From Antedon bifida (lineage: Eukaryota > Echinodermata > Crinoidea > Comatulida > Antedonidae), in the NCBI GenBank assembly GCA_963402885.1, contig OY727103.1, forward strand, positions 7,354,501 to 7,418,500: 64,000 bases of DNA, in the 5' to 3' direction. Made by a program: the position numbers and the translations under genes. Positions 49,801 to 61,500 of the stretch are shown piece by piece. Within the stretch, counting starts at the first letter, position 1; each line of letters starts with the position of its first letter. The notes beneath the pieces were generated by a model that worked only from the letters and a program-made list of their open reading frames with translations, did no database searches and was not told where the DNA came from.

Positions 49801-49999
49801 TGACCATTGAATAGAACGAAATAACCAGTTCTACGTCATACGAAATCAACTAATAAACTGGCAAGAGTGTACTTTTGTGATAATGATGATTAGGTTTTAT
49901 GCTAATGTGCTTATTTAACACTTTTCTATCTTTTCAACAGATGATGACAGTGGTCTGAAGTATAATGGAGTTTTTAAAATGAAAAAAGACTGCTGCTAA
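34838..49999 (+). CDS. Gene 2: paralogue of gene 1 (17 exons)
   Basis: Predicted coding exons: 34838-34895, 36422-36670, 38049-38211, 39068-39192, 41202-41447, 42603-42745, 43668-43736, 44326-44440, 44880-45552, 46322-46511, 46904-47111, 47469-47680, 47842-48064, 48330-48518, 48816-48968, 49395-49598, 49941-49999. The total is 3279 bases (1092 residues plus stop), all GT-AG and in phase. Domain order is the same as gene 1: signal peptide, YWTD propeller, beta-rich region, C-type lectin domain, Cys-rich linker, Asp-box region. Length differences are all multiples of three: one codon more in exons 2 and 11, and 2, 3 and 15 codons fewer in exons 6, 9 and 14. The intact frame after substantial change argues that it is functional. 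The exon 2 donor is weaker (CTC before GTAATA). It lacks the intron 2 LINE, the intron 16 MITE and the pre-ATG repeat of gene 1. Confidence 0.87.
36422..41447 (+). other. Gene 2 exons 2-5: YWTD propeller
   Basis: Motifs in order are YWSD, YWTD, YWTD, YWCD and YWTD after a first blade MFVVNKEDPPGIYMTNI. Exon 4 differs from gene 1 at five residues with no silent change (for example TDTIND for TDKDND). Exon 3 differs at about ten of 55 residues, in two clusters. The Ser-to-Cys change in the fourth motif (YWCD) adds an unpaired-looking cysteine. Confidence 0.85.
39285..40775 (+). mobile_element. LINE in intron 4 of gene 2, internally deleted
   Basis: Orthologous to 13255-15530. The part matching about 13278-14103 is missing, so RT starts at GSKESMKNYRPISVVGHIAK (about 39336). 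It shares the stop before GSVLGP with the gene 1 copy but has kept KKYSTVTCL open where gene 1 has a stop. Just upstream (39244-39295) are about 50 bases absent from gene 1, with TTCACATTTGTGGG and TTACATTTGTGGG in tandem. Confidence 0.85.
45565..45917. other. 353-bp indel in intron 9 of gene 2
   Basis: Present in gene 2 and absent from gene 1 at about 20573 (GGTAAAGTTAC). TA flanks it on both sides (45563-45564 and 45918-45919). I see no terminal inverted repeats and no coding content. It may be a small mobile element with TA duplication, or unique sequence lost from gene 1. Confidence 0.6.
47469..48064 (+). other. Gene 2 exons 12-13: C-type lectin domain
   Basis: Same fold landmarks as gene 1: WIGL, WLPNRPGT in place of an EPN/QPD motif, and DWDIMDC in place of WND. 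Only about five residues differ from gene 1, including one near the end of exon 13 (FEC for FEH). Confidence 0.85.
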
Positions 50000-50741
50000 A
50001 TCATGACATTTCATCTGCCCGATTCTAAGTCATATTCAACTTTCGCAAATATTATGCAATTATAGATTTCCGTCCTATCAGGTCAATCGAAAATGTAACT
50101 TTGAAATTTACAAATATTTTCAATTCATACTTAATTGTTTTAATTTTAATATGTTTGGTATTTGCATTGCGTATCGGAAAGTATTGCTATAAATTATTCA
50201 AAATTCAATTTTGTTTTCACATGAGTAGATCATTTTTGATTGTAGTGTAGTACTATTAATGGCGATTCGGCCTAATAATAATAAAATAATATGTTTTTGT
50301 CACGAATGACGTTTCATACATATATAAAATCTTGTTACAAAATGCCGGGCCACGATTGTTTTTTCTTACATAAGTTGGGATCCCTCATAAAACGTCACAA
50401 AATAAACTTGAATAATTCATTAGTTGTTCACAATTCACTTGATTGCCTTCGTGCACTCTTCTTCACACACACCACCATCGCGCGTTGCATACTACTTCTA
50501 GGCCTTAGCTAGCTCTCTCTCGCTCTTCCACGGCCTGTTCGTTCAACAAAAGAAGAATGGCTTCTGTTACTGCATGTGAGGTGTGTTCACCTTCAGCGTT
50601 CAGCTTTGATGCCAAAAAGAAATCCGTTCTCAATAGCCAAACACATCACGCAAAGCACCTCATGATATTGCAAAATGTGCCGAGGCTAATCGACAGCTAG
50701 GCAAGACACATTCAACTAAGTAGTAATTGGATATAGCCCAA

Positions 50742-51090
50742 AGAAAGCTTAGACCCATGATAATAAAGAATGTGTATAATTTTTGTGTAATGTCATTTTT
50801 TAATTCTGCTATTTTATTGCTCAAAGGAACTTTAAAAATGCGCGTATATGAACATATGAGTTGGAAAGATTAGACCCACGAGAATAATGAATGTATATCA
50901 TTTGTGTAATGTTAATTTTTAATTCTATTCTATTATTAAACAGTACATTATTAAAGTATGCATGTACTCAATGGAAACTTTACAAAACATCTATATTACA
51001 CAAGAGATGAAAAGATTAGAACCACGAGAATAAAAAAATGTACATAGGGCCTATTTTTGTGTAATGTAATTGTTTAATTTTGCTTACTTA
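50742..51090 (+). repeat. Three degenerate ~130-bp repeats inside the foldback element
   Basis: The motif set TTAGACCCACGAGAATAA, AATGTATAT and TTTTGTGTAATGTAAT recurs near 50748, 50871 and 51017 with many changes. This lies on the left side only, in sequence that has no counterpart in the right arm. Confidence 0.65.
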
Positions 51091-51355
51091 CTCAGACTGT
51101 GTCATACCTAACACACACACACGTCACACACTAACTAGAATAGACATGGGCTTTAGAGACTTATAATTATTAATAGAAACTATAATTTTAACACGTAATT
51201 CTTTAGTAATAAATTCTGTTAAAAAACACTAAAAACTAAAGGCTGATTATTTCAACAATCGACAATCCACACAAAACGTCGCTATTCTTTTATGAAATCG
51301 CACGCCACAACCAAAGCTGAGATAAACGCCTCCTCTGCCTTCAGTTCACATTTAT

Positions 51356-51628
51356 CATGCAGTACACACCAATCGTCATGCAGTACACACCAATCGTCAT
51401 GCAGTACACACCAAACATCATGCAGTACACACCAATCGTCATGCAGTACACACCAAATATCATGCAGTACACACCAATCGTCATGCAGTACACACGAATC
51501 TTCATGCAGTACACACCAATGGTCATGCAGTACACACCAATGGTCATGCAGTATACACCAATGGTCATGCAGTACACACCAATCGTCATGCAGTACACAC
51601 CAATCGTCATGCAGTACACACCAATCGT
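51356..51628 (+). repeat. 21-bp minisatellite, 13 units, left arm
   Basis: Unit starts CATGCAGTACACACCAATCG; variants end in AATCGT, AATGGT, AAACAT, AAATAT or GAATCTT. Because 21 is divisible by three and the unit lacks stops in several frames, it makes long open frames on both strands (for example CSTHQSS repeats and VLHDDWC repeats). These are by-products. Confidence 0.95.
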
Positions 51629-51980
51629 TATGCAGTAAAATATTGCGTAATTTATACCGCCACCTATCGAAAAAATCGAATATTACGTGACGTTTATTAG
51701 ACGGCTGTAAAACTAAGGCTATACTAAACTTTATACTACAGCAACTTACGCTGTCTACTACTACACCGCACATGCTTTACGTCCTACAGATTCCAAGATT
51801 TCTGTAATAGTATTTCCAGCCATTTTAGTCATAGATCACGTGCGGTGTAGTAGTAGACAGTGTGAGTTGCCGTAGTATAATGTTTGAATAGCCTTAGTTT
51901 TACAGCCGTCTAATAAATGTCACGTGATATTCGATTTTGTCGATAGGTGGCGATATAAATTACGCAATATTTGACTGCAT

Positions 51981-52148
51981 GACGATTGGTGTGTACTGCA
52001 TGACGATTGGTGTGTACTGCATGATGTTTGGTGTGTACTGCATGACGATTGGTTTGTACTGCATGATGTTTTGTGTGTACTGCATGACCATTGGTGTGTA
52101 CCGCATGACCATTGGTGTGTACTGCATGACGATTGGTGTGTACTGCAT
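51981..52148 (-). repeat. 21-bp minisatellite, 8 units, right arm
   Basis: The same unit in inverted orientation. It is bordered on the outside by sequence complementary to the left border (CTGAAGGCAGAGGAGGCGTT here against CGCCTCCTCTGCCTTCAG at the left). The arm is shorter by five units. Confidence 0.95.
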
Positions 52149-52629
52149 GGTAAATGTAAACTGAAGGCAGAGGAGGCGTTCCATAGTATGAGATAGGCCT
52201 AGAATCGTATCACAGTTGTAATCACTTGTTGCTATACGCTTGGGTGCACACGGAACAACAAATTTAACTGATGAATTATTCATGTTTATTTTGTGACGTT
52301 TCAACTTATGTACGAAAAAAAACCGCTGCCGGGCCACTGGTGGCACTGCGTAAAAATAATAAGAATTATATCAATTAAGAATATTATATTTGTAGCTAGA
52401 TTTTGTAATTACAGTACAGCTATTGTTATTTATCTTACGTGTAATGACATTTAATAATTCGTATTTTTAAATCCTAAAAATGTATTAGGCCTACAATTGT
52501 AATTGCATAATTGATTTTACTAAAATAATTATAATTTTCTTAATATTGTATATCATTCGAATGAAATATGGTTATCAGTGTAGCAGACCAAAGCACTTTT
52601 ATTCTAAAAACCCCGATAATCTACACATT

Positions 52630-55600
52630 CCTACATAGTTAAATCAGTTATTGCGCATGCGCGCATCAAACTGTAATATGTATCTGTATCAGACTGTATC
52701 CTTGACGTAAAAACACCATTGCTAGTTATCGCGTACGTTAGTCAGGGGTCAGAGGATCAATTATTAGCGAAGGGCGCTTTGTAAAAATATTTTCAACGTT
52801 CATGATGTTCAATTTATTCTAATTAATAATGATGCATCGTCCGATATGTGTTCAGTCTTAAACAAGATATATAACATGCAAATGGCTTAACATTTTATTT
52901 CACGTTTTGTCTTATGATGTTCGGTAAGAATTTGCACCATCCAACTTGCCTGTTATTGAGAAAGGTCAACAACACATATGGGCTATGTGAATTATGCGGA
53001 TTAAACTACAGGCCTAATAATAATGAAGTGCACAGCCTATATTTTAGTAACGTCACTACAGTATAAGTTCTCATATTAGAAACATATTGAGGGTGGTCGC
53101 TTGTTCCGTGACCTAACTTGCTACGGTCTAGGTCATCTTCTAAAACATCGAATTTGATTTAACGAAAATATAAAAAGTTACCGTGTTTAAATAAGTATTT
53201 TATTATTGCTAATTGTTAAACGGTGTAGTGAATTGAAGGAGATGATTATTGATTACGCAATGTATCTAGGTAACTTAAATTGTTTATTTCAACTGTATCT
53301 TAGTTACCATGTAAACGTAATTTAACGCTTAAATAAAGTTGTCGAAAAAACAGTCATTGTAGGTGTTTTTTCCTATTATGTACATACATTATACACTTAC
53401 ATGTGCGTACATATTTTAGTCTTTAACAACAAAACAGACATGGCTATAAAAACATGAAGCTGAAGATGTTTATGTAAGCAACACCATAAAATTATACATG
53501 GCAAATTGCAGATAACGACACTGAGAGGGCGGTGTTATTTAATATTTTCGCCCATGAAGATAAATATAACTAAGAATAAGAATATAATAAGCTTTTATGA
53601 CGTCACCGATATACCGATTTTCCTGACAATCAATATGCATGTTCTTTTTTTGTATATACCTATCTGGAAAACCCTTTCTGGACGCTGCAAACAAAATAAC
53701 TTATATACAAAGCCAGGTTCCCAATACGATGCAACACAAAGAAATAAATAATGTGACCAATGACGACGCGTGGATTTGAAATACCATCTCATGACCACTG
53801 ATCCGGGCGTCGAAAATGTTATTTCTCGAGTAACAAAACAACTTGGTGCGCACAGTGGAGAAAGAAAGAGATCATGCTAGAGATCATGGAATGAAGCTAA
53901 AGCTAAAGTTAGAAAAAGAACTTGTTAAGGAGAACATCCCGTAGCCTTATGGGACAATCGGTCCAAAAAGGCCATTTTACAGTTTTAATAAAGTTAAAAA
54001 TCAACAAATATAATTATTTCACTTATGAAAAGACAAAAGAAACGTTTAATTTTAAATTACTTTTTTTCTACAACATATCTTTAATGGGTACTGTAGCGCA
54101 CAGTTCTAAACTAAGTCATATTTATTATCACTGTGCGCATTGCAAGTACAACGAAAATGGTTAATGTAGCGCACATCAGTGCTAAACTATATCCTATTTA
54201 TTATCACTGTGCGCAAGTACAACCAAAATGAGTATAATAGTATACAAATGATGAATATTTATAAGTGTAATGGTACAAATAATGGCATGAGGTGAATGAT
54301 GAACGGTTATATAGGTACAGGTGACAGCCGAGTTGATATTTAACCTTTCATCATTCATCTAAATAGATTCCTGTTATTTGAATAAAATAAAAGGTAGGCC
54401 AAGCCAAGGCTATGTATAGCTGCGATACGTCAGCACTGACTCTACTACTTTCTAGCACTCGTTTTGAAAAGTAGACGCAAGGCAAACTTAACCATGAACA
54501 AACGAAGCATACAAGTACCTTGTCTATTACTGTATTATTATTCCCACAAGAAGTAGAAAACAATGAGTATATAGATCATGGTTACACGTTGTAGCTACTA
54601 CACTTAAAATTAGCCTACCGATAGGCCTACCTAGGCCTATATCAATGTCGGCAAAGCATAGGGTTTACTAGTAAGCCTAGAAGACTTGGGCCTAGTATCC
54701 TTGCTGATTTTGTAATTTTACATGTAGGCTGAGACAACAACTAGTTGTTGTCTCAGAGGTAAGCTACTACAGTGCTACTTTAAGATCAATCGCGGCAGAT
54801 TTCGAACATTGGCAAATTAATGTTTTTTAAACCCAAAGGGTACTACAATTTACAAACAATTTGTATTTTAATGTTGTAATTACATTGATTAATAATCTTG
54901 TAATATTTCTAGGAGATCGTTTAATTTGAATTCAGAAAAGTAATAATTAAATTCGTCGCATAAAGTTTTGTTCGTCGCCATAGCAGCTCAGAAAAATATA
55001 AAATATTAACCATGCCACCAAGATAAGTGCGCGCGAAAGCATAGCCAACAAGGTTAAAGGTTGATGAGCATGTACGGTAAACATAGATTAGGCACGCGAC
55101 CGTTTCGTTGTTACGACGGTTAATTAAACTGTGTTTATTTTGTAACATTGGAGGCGGTCCGCGCTCTCTCGGTTAGAGACATGGAATCTTTGATCTCAAA
55201 CTGATGCATATCCTTCTATTCCTTAATTCAATGGTATGTTGTAAGTTAATTAATGTATTTATTCTGTATTTTTTTGAAGACAATAACATATTATAAAAGT
55301 TTACTTGTGTGTGTTATCAACTACAAGTACAATGTTGTTGTGTTTATGTGCATATAGGCCTAAAGTACTTAATTAGTCCGCCAATGTATATGTTAACCAG
55401 TGAAAACCTCATACTAAGATTGGAATGGAATGTGCAAACACTATTAAGACATGGAAAAAAGAAAATGTCAAGATGGAAATGGAAAGGGAGAATCTTAACA
55501 TATTAGGTATTTGTGAAACAAGACTAGCTAAGTATGGAGATATAGATGTTTAAGGATTTAGACTGGTGATGATAAACAAGGACAGCATGGAGTTGGAATC

Positions 55601-58485
55601 CTCTTAGATAAAGAGTTTGGAAAGAAAGTTATAGAAATTAAATGTATAAATGAAAGACTAATGATGATCAAACTTGAAGCACTTCCTGTTAATCTAGTGG
55701 TTATACAACAAATAGTGAAGAAGAAGAGAAAGCTTACTAGATAGTTGTAGGGATGAGGATATTATTCTGATGGGAGACTTCAATGCTGTAGTAGGTGAAC
55801 AAATTGAAGAAGAAAAATAATAATAATATAATAATAATAATAATAATTTAGGTATTTGTATAGCACCAGAATCAACTAAACCGAAATAAAAATCAAAGGC
55901 GCTTATATTGGATGTTAAAAAGATGCGTTTTAAGTTCTTTTTTAAAAATAGCAATAGAAGTTGATTTAGTAAAATGACGAGGGAGACAATTCCAAAGAGA
56001 AGCAGCAGAGAACATAAAAGACCTTTCTCCATAAGATTTGGTGTTAATTATAGGAACAAGTAGTAGGTTTGATCAGCCGAACGAAGACAAGCAGGAGGGG
56101 CGTAGGAGGGAAGAAGATCACGGAGATAAGTAGGTTGTTTAAGAAGTAGCGCTTTAAATTAGTAAAAGGATCTTATATTTTATACGGGAGTCAATAGGTA
56201 GCCAATGGAGGTTATATATAATAGGAGATATGTGTGAGGATCTTCTAGTAAGAGTTAGAATGCGTGCAGCAGTGTTCTGGAGACGTTGATGTCGATTCAT
56301 TAAAGATTTCGGTAGGGCAAAAAAAAGAGAGTTGCAAAAATCAAGGCGAGAAGTGACAGAGGCATTTATTAATGTAGAAGCAGTACACTTTGACATATAC
56401 TTTCGAATGCGAGCAATGTTACGTAGATGGAAGTTAGTAGTTTTTGTAACATGACTTATATGTTTGTTGAAGGATAATAATCCATCAAAATAAACCCCAA
56501 GATTTTTAACAAAAGGTGATGGAAAAATCGTACAGGAATTAAAAGAAATCGATGAAATATTGAATTTGGAACGTATGTGTTTGGTGGAAAAAATGATAAA
56601 TTCGGCTTTAGAATTGTTAAGCAAAAGCATGTTGGATGATATTTTAGAGAGACAAATTTCAAGTCGGTTAGTTATATCATGAGATTCAGAAGAATTAAAA
56701 TCGACATATATTATACCTGTAAGTCATCAGCATAATAGATGGTAGTGTAAATTGTATTCTTTAATAATTTCAGTGAGAGGGGAAATATACAGAGAAAAAA
56801 GCAAGGGCCCAAGGATAGAACCCTGTGGAACTCCGCATTCAAGGCTCTTAGGAGCAGATCTAGTATCATTGATTTCTACGCACTGGGTCCGGCCGGTAAG
56901 ATCGAAACCAATCTAAAGCACTATTAGACACTCCATAGTAATCTGAAAGACGACAAAGAAGGATTTTATGATCAACAGTGTCGAAAGCAGATGAAAGGTC
57001 TAGCATAACAAGTGCAACAGCACGCTTTCGATCCAAGGCACAGACAATATCATTATGAATTTTGGTGAGGGCAGTTTCAGTACTGTGACCAACTCTATAT
57101 GCAGACTGACATGGATTTAAAAAATTGAGTCGAGTGAACGTCAAATACAAGTACAATTGTGTTGTGTTCATGTGCATTTAAAGTACTTAATTAGTCCGCC
57201 AATGTGTATAAAATTAATTTTAATACTAGCGTTATTGCTATTTTTAACCTAGAAATTAATGAAAATAAATTCATAACTCATTGTTATTTTCCTATTATAC
57301 ACACATACATTAACATGAACATTAATTCTAACCCATATTAAATACTAATATCCCAATCCTTGGGTTGAAGTTATACTTTTCATAAATGTTTAATGTCCCA
57401 TATGATTATACATCGAACGAATGCTATCGTCTAAACGGCAAGTTATGTATTATAGAAACGCAGAGGATTGATTTTTGCAATCTTCAAACAATAAACGCGC
57501 GCTGTCGTCCTTGGGATATTGAAGATGACCTTTTCATTAATTTTTTTCTAAAGCATTATATATCGAACAAATGCTATTTCTACCTGTTGAATGCTTAAAC
57601 AAAATGATGCGCGCTTTGCAAAATTAGCTCGATCATCAAAGAGATGGTCTATTGCAGATGATTGCTGTTTGCAATCTTCATGCTTAAACAACAAGGCCAA
57701 CAGCCATTAAGTCGCGTGCTACAATGCATAGTGATACCGGACCGACAGACAGACCGACAGACCGACCGACATAGTGAACTATAGAGTCGCGTCCACGCGA
57801 CTAATAAACGCGCGCTGTCCTTGGGGTCTTGAAGATGAGTTTTAATTATTTTTTTTTTCAATTCAACGTAAACATTTATTTTCTTTATTTCAAGCAATAA
57901 CAATAAAACAAATCAATAAGGTATTAAAAAAGAAAGTACGAGTTTCAAATAATACATTTCATAAATATATATACATATAGCCTGTATAGACTATTTTCAC
58001 TTCACTCAATCAATAACAATAAAACAAATGAATAAGGTATTATTTTCTAAAGCATTATACATCGAACGAATGCTATGTATACCTGTTGAATTAGTTCGAT
58101 CGACAAAGAGATGGTCTATTACAGAGGATTACTGTTTGCAATCTTACAACAATAAACGCGCGCTGTCCGTGGGGTAGTGAAGATAAGCTTTTCATAATTT
58201 TTTTATAATGCAATATATATCGAACGAATGCTATTTCTACCTGTTGAATGATTAAACAAAATGATGCGTGCTTTGTCAGATTAGCTCGATCGGTGTTTAT
58301 ATGTGAATATAAAGTACTTATTGTCAGTCTTAATTATGTATTAAATTAATTTTAATGAATATAGCGTTATTATTAACAAATCGCAACGAGATAGCGTTAG
58401 TTATAATATTGCGACCGTGTGATATACAGCATATTCGTTCTTGACGACGTAATTGAACATTGTTTATAAACAGACTGTGAAGTTA
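52630..58485. other. Spacer C upstream of gene 3
   Basis: Copy of spacer A without the 1.39-kb TIR element. It holds the 28-bp palindrome (54729-54756), the RTE-like endonuclease fragment (about 55415-55820), the minus-strand CR1/L2-like LINE (about 55821-57140), the degenerate tandem repeats (about 57385-58310) and a GACC-rich repeat (57686-57802). No protein-coding host gene is seen. Confidence 0.8.
55821..57140 (-). mobile_element. CR1/L2-like LINE, copy in spacer C
   Basis: Near-identical duplicate of 4586-5905, with the same RT pieces ([40 protein letters not shown]) and the same breaks. It arose by the segmental duplication and not by a new insertion. Confidence 0.85.
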
Positions 58486-58592
58486 AATTGTTTTAAACAA
58501 GGCCAACAGCCATAAGTCGCGTGCTAAGCATAGTGATACCAGACCGACCGACCGACCGACATAGTGAACTATAGAGTCGCGTCCATGCGACT
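58486..58592. mobile_element. GACC-rich repeat abutting the gene 3 start codon
   Basis: Duplicate of 7251-7357, ending four bases before the ATG at 58597. A TATAAA candidate lies just upstream at 58465-58470. Confidence 0.75.
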
Positions 58593-58596
58593 AAAA

Positions 58597-61500
58597 ATGG
58601 CCTATTGGAAATTCGTCTGTTTTTTTCTTTCTGTACTTCTACATTTATGTAAAGGTATGTTATTAATATATTTTAGTATTTACCAATGCTGTAAATGTTA
58701 AGGCTGGTATCTCTGACTAATTGCTTCTACATTTAGGAAGAAACTTTATGTTTTTTGTTCTCTTTTGTGGCGTAAACACCACTTTTATTCACATTCATTA
58801 TCTTTCATGTCAACAAAACATTATCACATTTGTGTTAATTCCTAATGTCATCATAATTGTATAAACTTTATCAGTAACATTTTTAAAACATTGTATTCCG
58901 TATTACCTCCTTTTTAAAATAATTCCCTTATATGTTGCTATAATACTCTTCCAAAAGAATTTTAAAAAGTTAATACAAAGACGTTTGGTCTAAATAACCA
59001 AAGTAGGTTACTGTGTATTGTACGAATTTATTATGAATTACTTCGTTACTGTTATTAATATTATTTTAAACAATGTTTTCCGGAATTGAGTATTATAACA
59101 TTATTAAACATTTTTAATAATCACAATTTATTTAAAACGTTGAAATTATAATTTTCCTTGTGGTTCTTGTTATTCGTTCACACACTGGTGACGGTAAATT
59201 ATTCAAAAATATCGTTGACTAGATATGATATTAAATAATTTTTCCTAAAGTATTATACAATCTACCACATGTACGCATATCGAGCAAAAAATATTGGCAC
59301 GTCACGAGCCGCGCAAGGCACGTCGTGAAGACGAAATATTGAAAGGTGATTTTCAGGCGTGAAAGACACTTAATATAATAATAATAATAATAATAAACAG
59401 TATTTATATAGCGCCTAATGGATCAGTGACCCCTCTAGATGCTTTACATTAGACCTTAACTAATGGTAATAAACTATCCCCCGCCGGACACCATTCCGGT
59501 ATTTCTTAGTATTTCTTATTTCTTAGACTTAAGGCGTAACTACAGTTATTTTTATATAAATTTTGATAGTGTGAGTAAAAGATACTTACATGAAACCTAT
59601 TAATATAACTATAGAGTGAATGCTTTTAATAATTTCCTAGAGATCGGCCTTTAAGTTTTTCTTTTTATTTATATTTTCCTTTTAGGTAGACAGGGTAACC
59701 CTTCTAATTAAACCCACAGGCAAGTTAGTATCCAGATGCACTCTAAAATATTTTATTATACTTAACTAAGTTAAACACTTAAAATATAACTTTCAATATA
59801 AAAAAATAATAAGATAGAATATATTTTTTTAGGTTAAATTTAAAGGAATTAATATTGAAAGACTCTTTTAAAACAGAAGGTAATTCAAAATGTAAATGTG
59901 TCGCAAAATAACTAAAAGAATGGCGGAAACATGTTAAAATGTTAATTTAGGTACCTGTAAGTCGCCTCTTGCCTCCTCTGCAAAATCGCTTTTTTGTGTG
60001 CATAGGTGTTGTATTTGATTTGTTCATGTGTTTATTTATGAATCAGCAAAGAATTTTATCCCAATAATTAATGTTTAATAGAATAATAATAATTAGAGTG
60101 TTAATGTATAATTTTGTTATACTTATTGTTTATTTAGGTTTTATATTCAAGTAAACGTTTTTTTTAATATTTTAATAATACAGGTGATGTTATGTTTGTT
60201 GTCAACAAGGATCCTCCTGGAATATATATGACAAACATTTCCAGTGACAATGCAAATTTGATTTTAGCATCAGTTATTCATAATGTCGAATTAACTAAAC
60301 CTAGCGCTATCGATTATGATACCAGCACATTAACCCTGTATTGGTCTGATGACAGCAAGCGCACCATTGAACGGTTTTCAATTGTCACTAACCAACATGA
60401 AGTGTTTGTGTCTTTAGGGTCAACTTCTGGTAATATTCTATTTATTTTTACATGTTTTATTAGGAAAAATAAGCATCATGATATTTTGTAGCATTTGTTT
60501 CGCTAACTTTTAAATCAAATTTTATGCAAAGGAAATGTTTTTTTTTGTTAATGTTTATTTTTTTTAAAGAATAGGTAGCAAGTTTATAATTACGTTGGAT
60601 TTACATCGCCTAAATAGACCAGCTCTTCAGAGTTATTTCAAGGTTGAATCAAGCGTTGTTGAACTAAACAACGTTGTTGTTTAAAAATCATAATTCAATA
60701 ATGTCGTTAAGAATTTACGTTTTACATCTTTTTGCATAGGTGATGTTATAAGTATAAGCACCATTTATCAATTCCTCTGATTTTTTCAGAAATAGTAGAT
60801 AAAGAGGTCGGATTTAGGATTCCTGAATCGAAAGATTTCAGTAAGCGTTGATGACAGATGTGAGGTTAGGAAAGATAGCGCCTAGTCCAAAAGAGTAGCA
60901 GAAGTTAAACCATTTTACAGCATATTTATAATTTGTAATTTGTATAGGCCAATCTTTTATATCCCGCTTTCGCAAACAAAAATCTTTCTTTTGTCGTTTC
61001 CTCTGCATAGAAGAACTAAACAACCTGGGATAATAAAGGGTATAATAGAATCAATAAACACTAGGAATCAAAACACCGAACATAATTAATAATAAAACCT
61101 ACAGAAATAAACGTACAAGATTATTATGAATATCATAAACAGAATTTTACAAAAAATTCAACCAAACAGTAAAAGTAACTGTTAAAAACAAAATGGAATA
61201 CAATCAATATATCATGCTCTGTAAAAATAAAGACATTATCTAATTATTTTATAAATAAATTGCCACGAAATCTAATTACTACTTTACTGCAATAGGATCA
61301 ATGTTCTTGTAAAACCCAAGCTATCTCTTGCAATGTCACTCACTAATATCTAAGGAATCCCACTAAAACTTGTTTGTACCTAAATCTTCAAAAGAGATTC
61401 TTGAAATTATAATCTAAAGTAGTGCCGGTCTTGACGATGTTGAACTACAATAATAAAAGAAATTGAATCTTTTTTACAAGAATACAAGGATACAAGGAAA

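Larger units (their letters stand above)
50354..52326. mobile_element. 1973-bp foldback-type transposon downstream of gene 2
   Basis: TGCCGGGCCAC flanks the element at 50343-50353 and 52327-52337. Gene 1's flank has this sequence once (about 25691-25701), so it is an 11-bp (perhaps shorter) target duplication. The outer ends are imperfect long inverted repeats sharing TACATAAGTTG, ACGTCACAAAATAAAC and TGAATAATTCAT. A second, inner pair of arms (about 51326-51780 and 51840-52185) contains 21-bp tandem arrays and a shared CTACTACTACACCGCAC. No transposase is visible. Long inverted repeats built from short tandem repeats are the definition of foldback elements (Drosophila FB, sea urchin TU); a Mutator-like origin would also fit an 8-11 bp duplication. 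Confidence 0.85.

Noticed and set aside
51282-51773. Long open frames of repeated VLHDDWC, CSTHQSS and MQYTPIV peptides
   Set aside because: They come from a 21-bp minisatellite that stays open in several frames on both strands, inside a transposon arm. There is no independent coding evidence.
51356-52148. CRISPR-like direct repeats
   Set aside because: The repeats are head-to-tail 21-mers with no unique spacers, in an animal genome, and occur as inverted arms of a mobile element.
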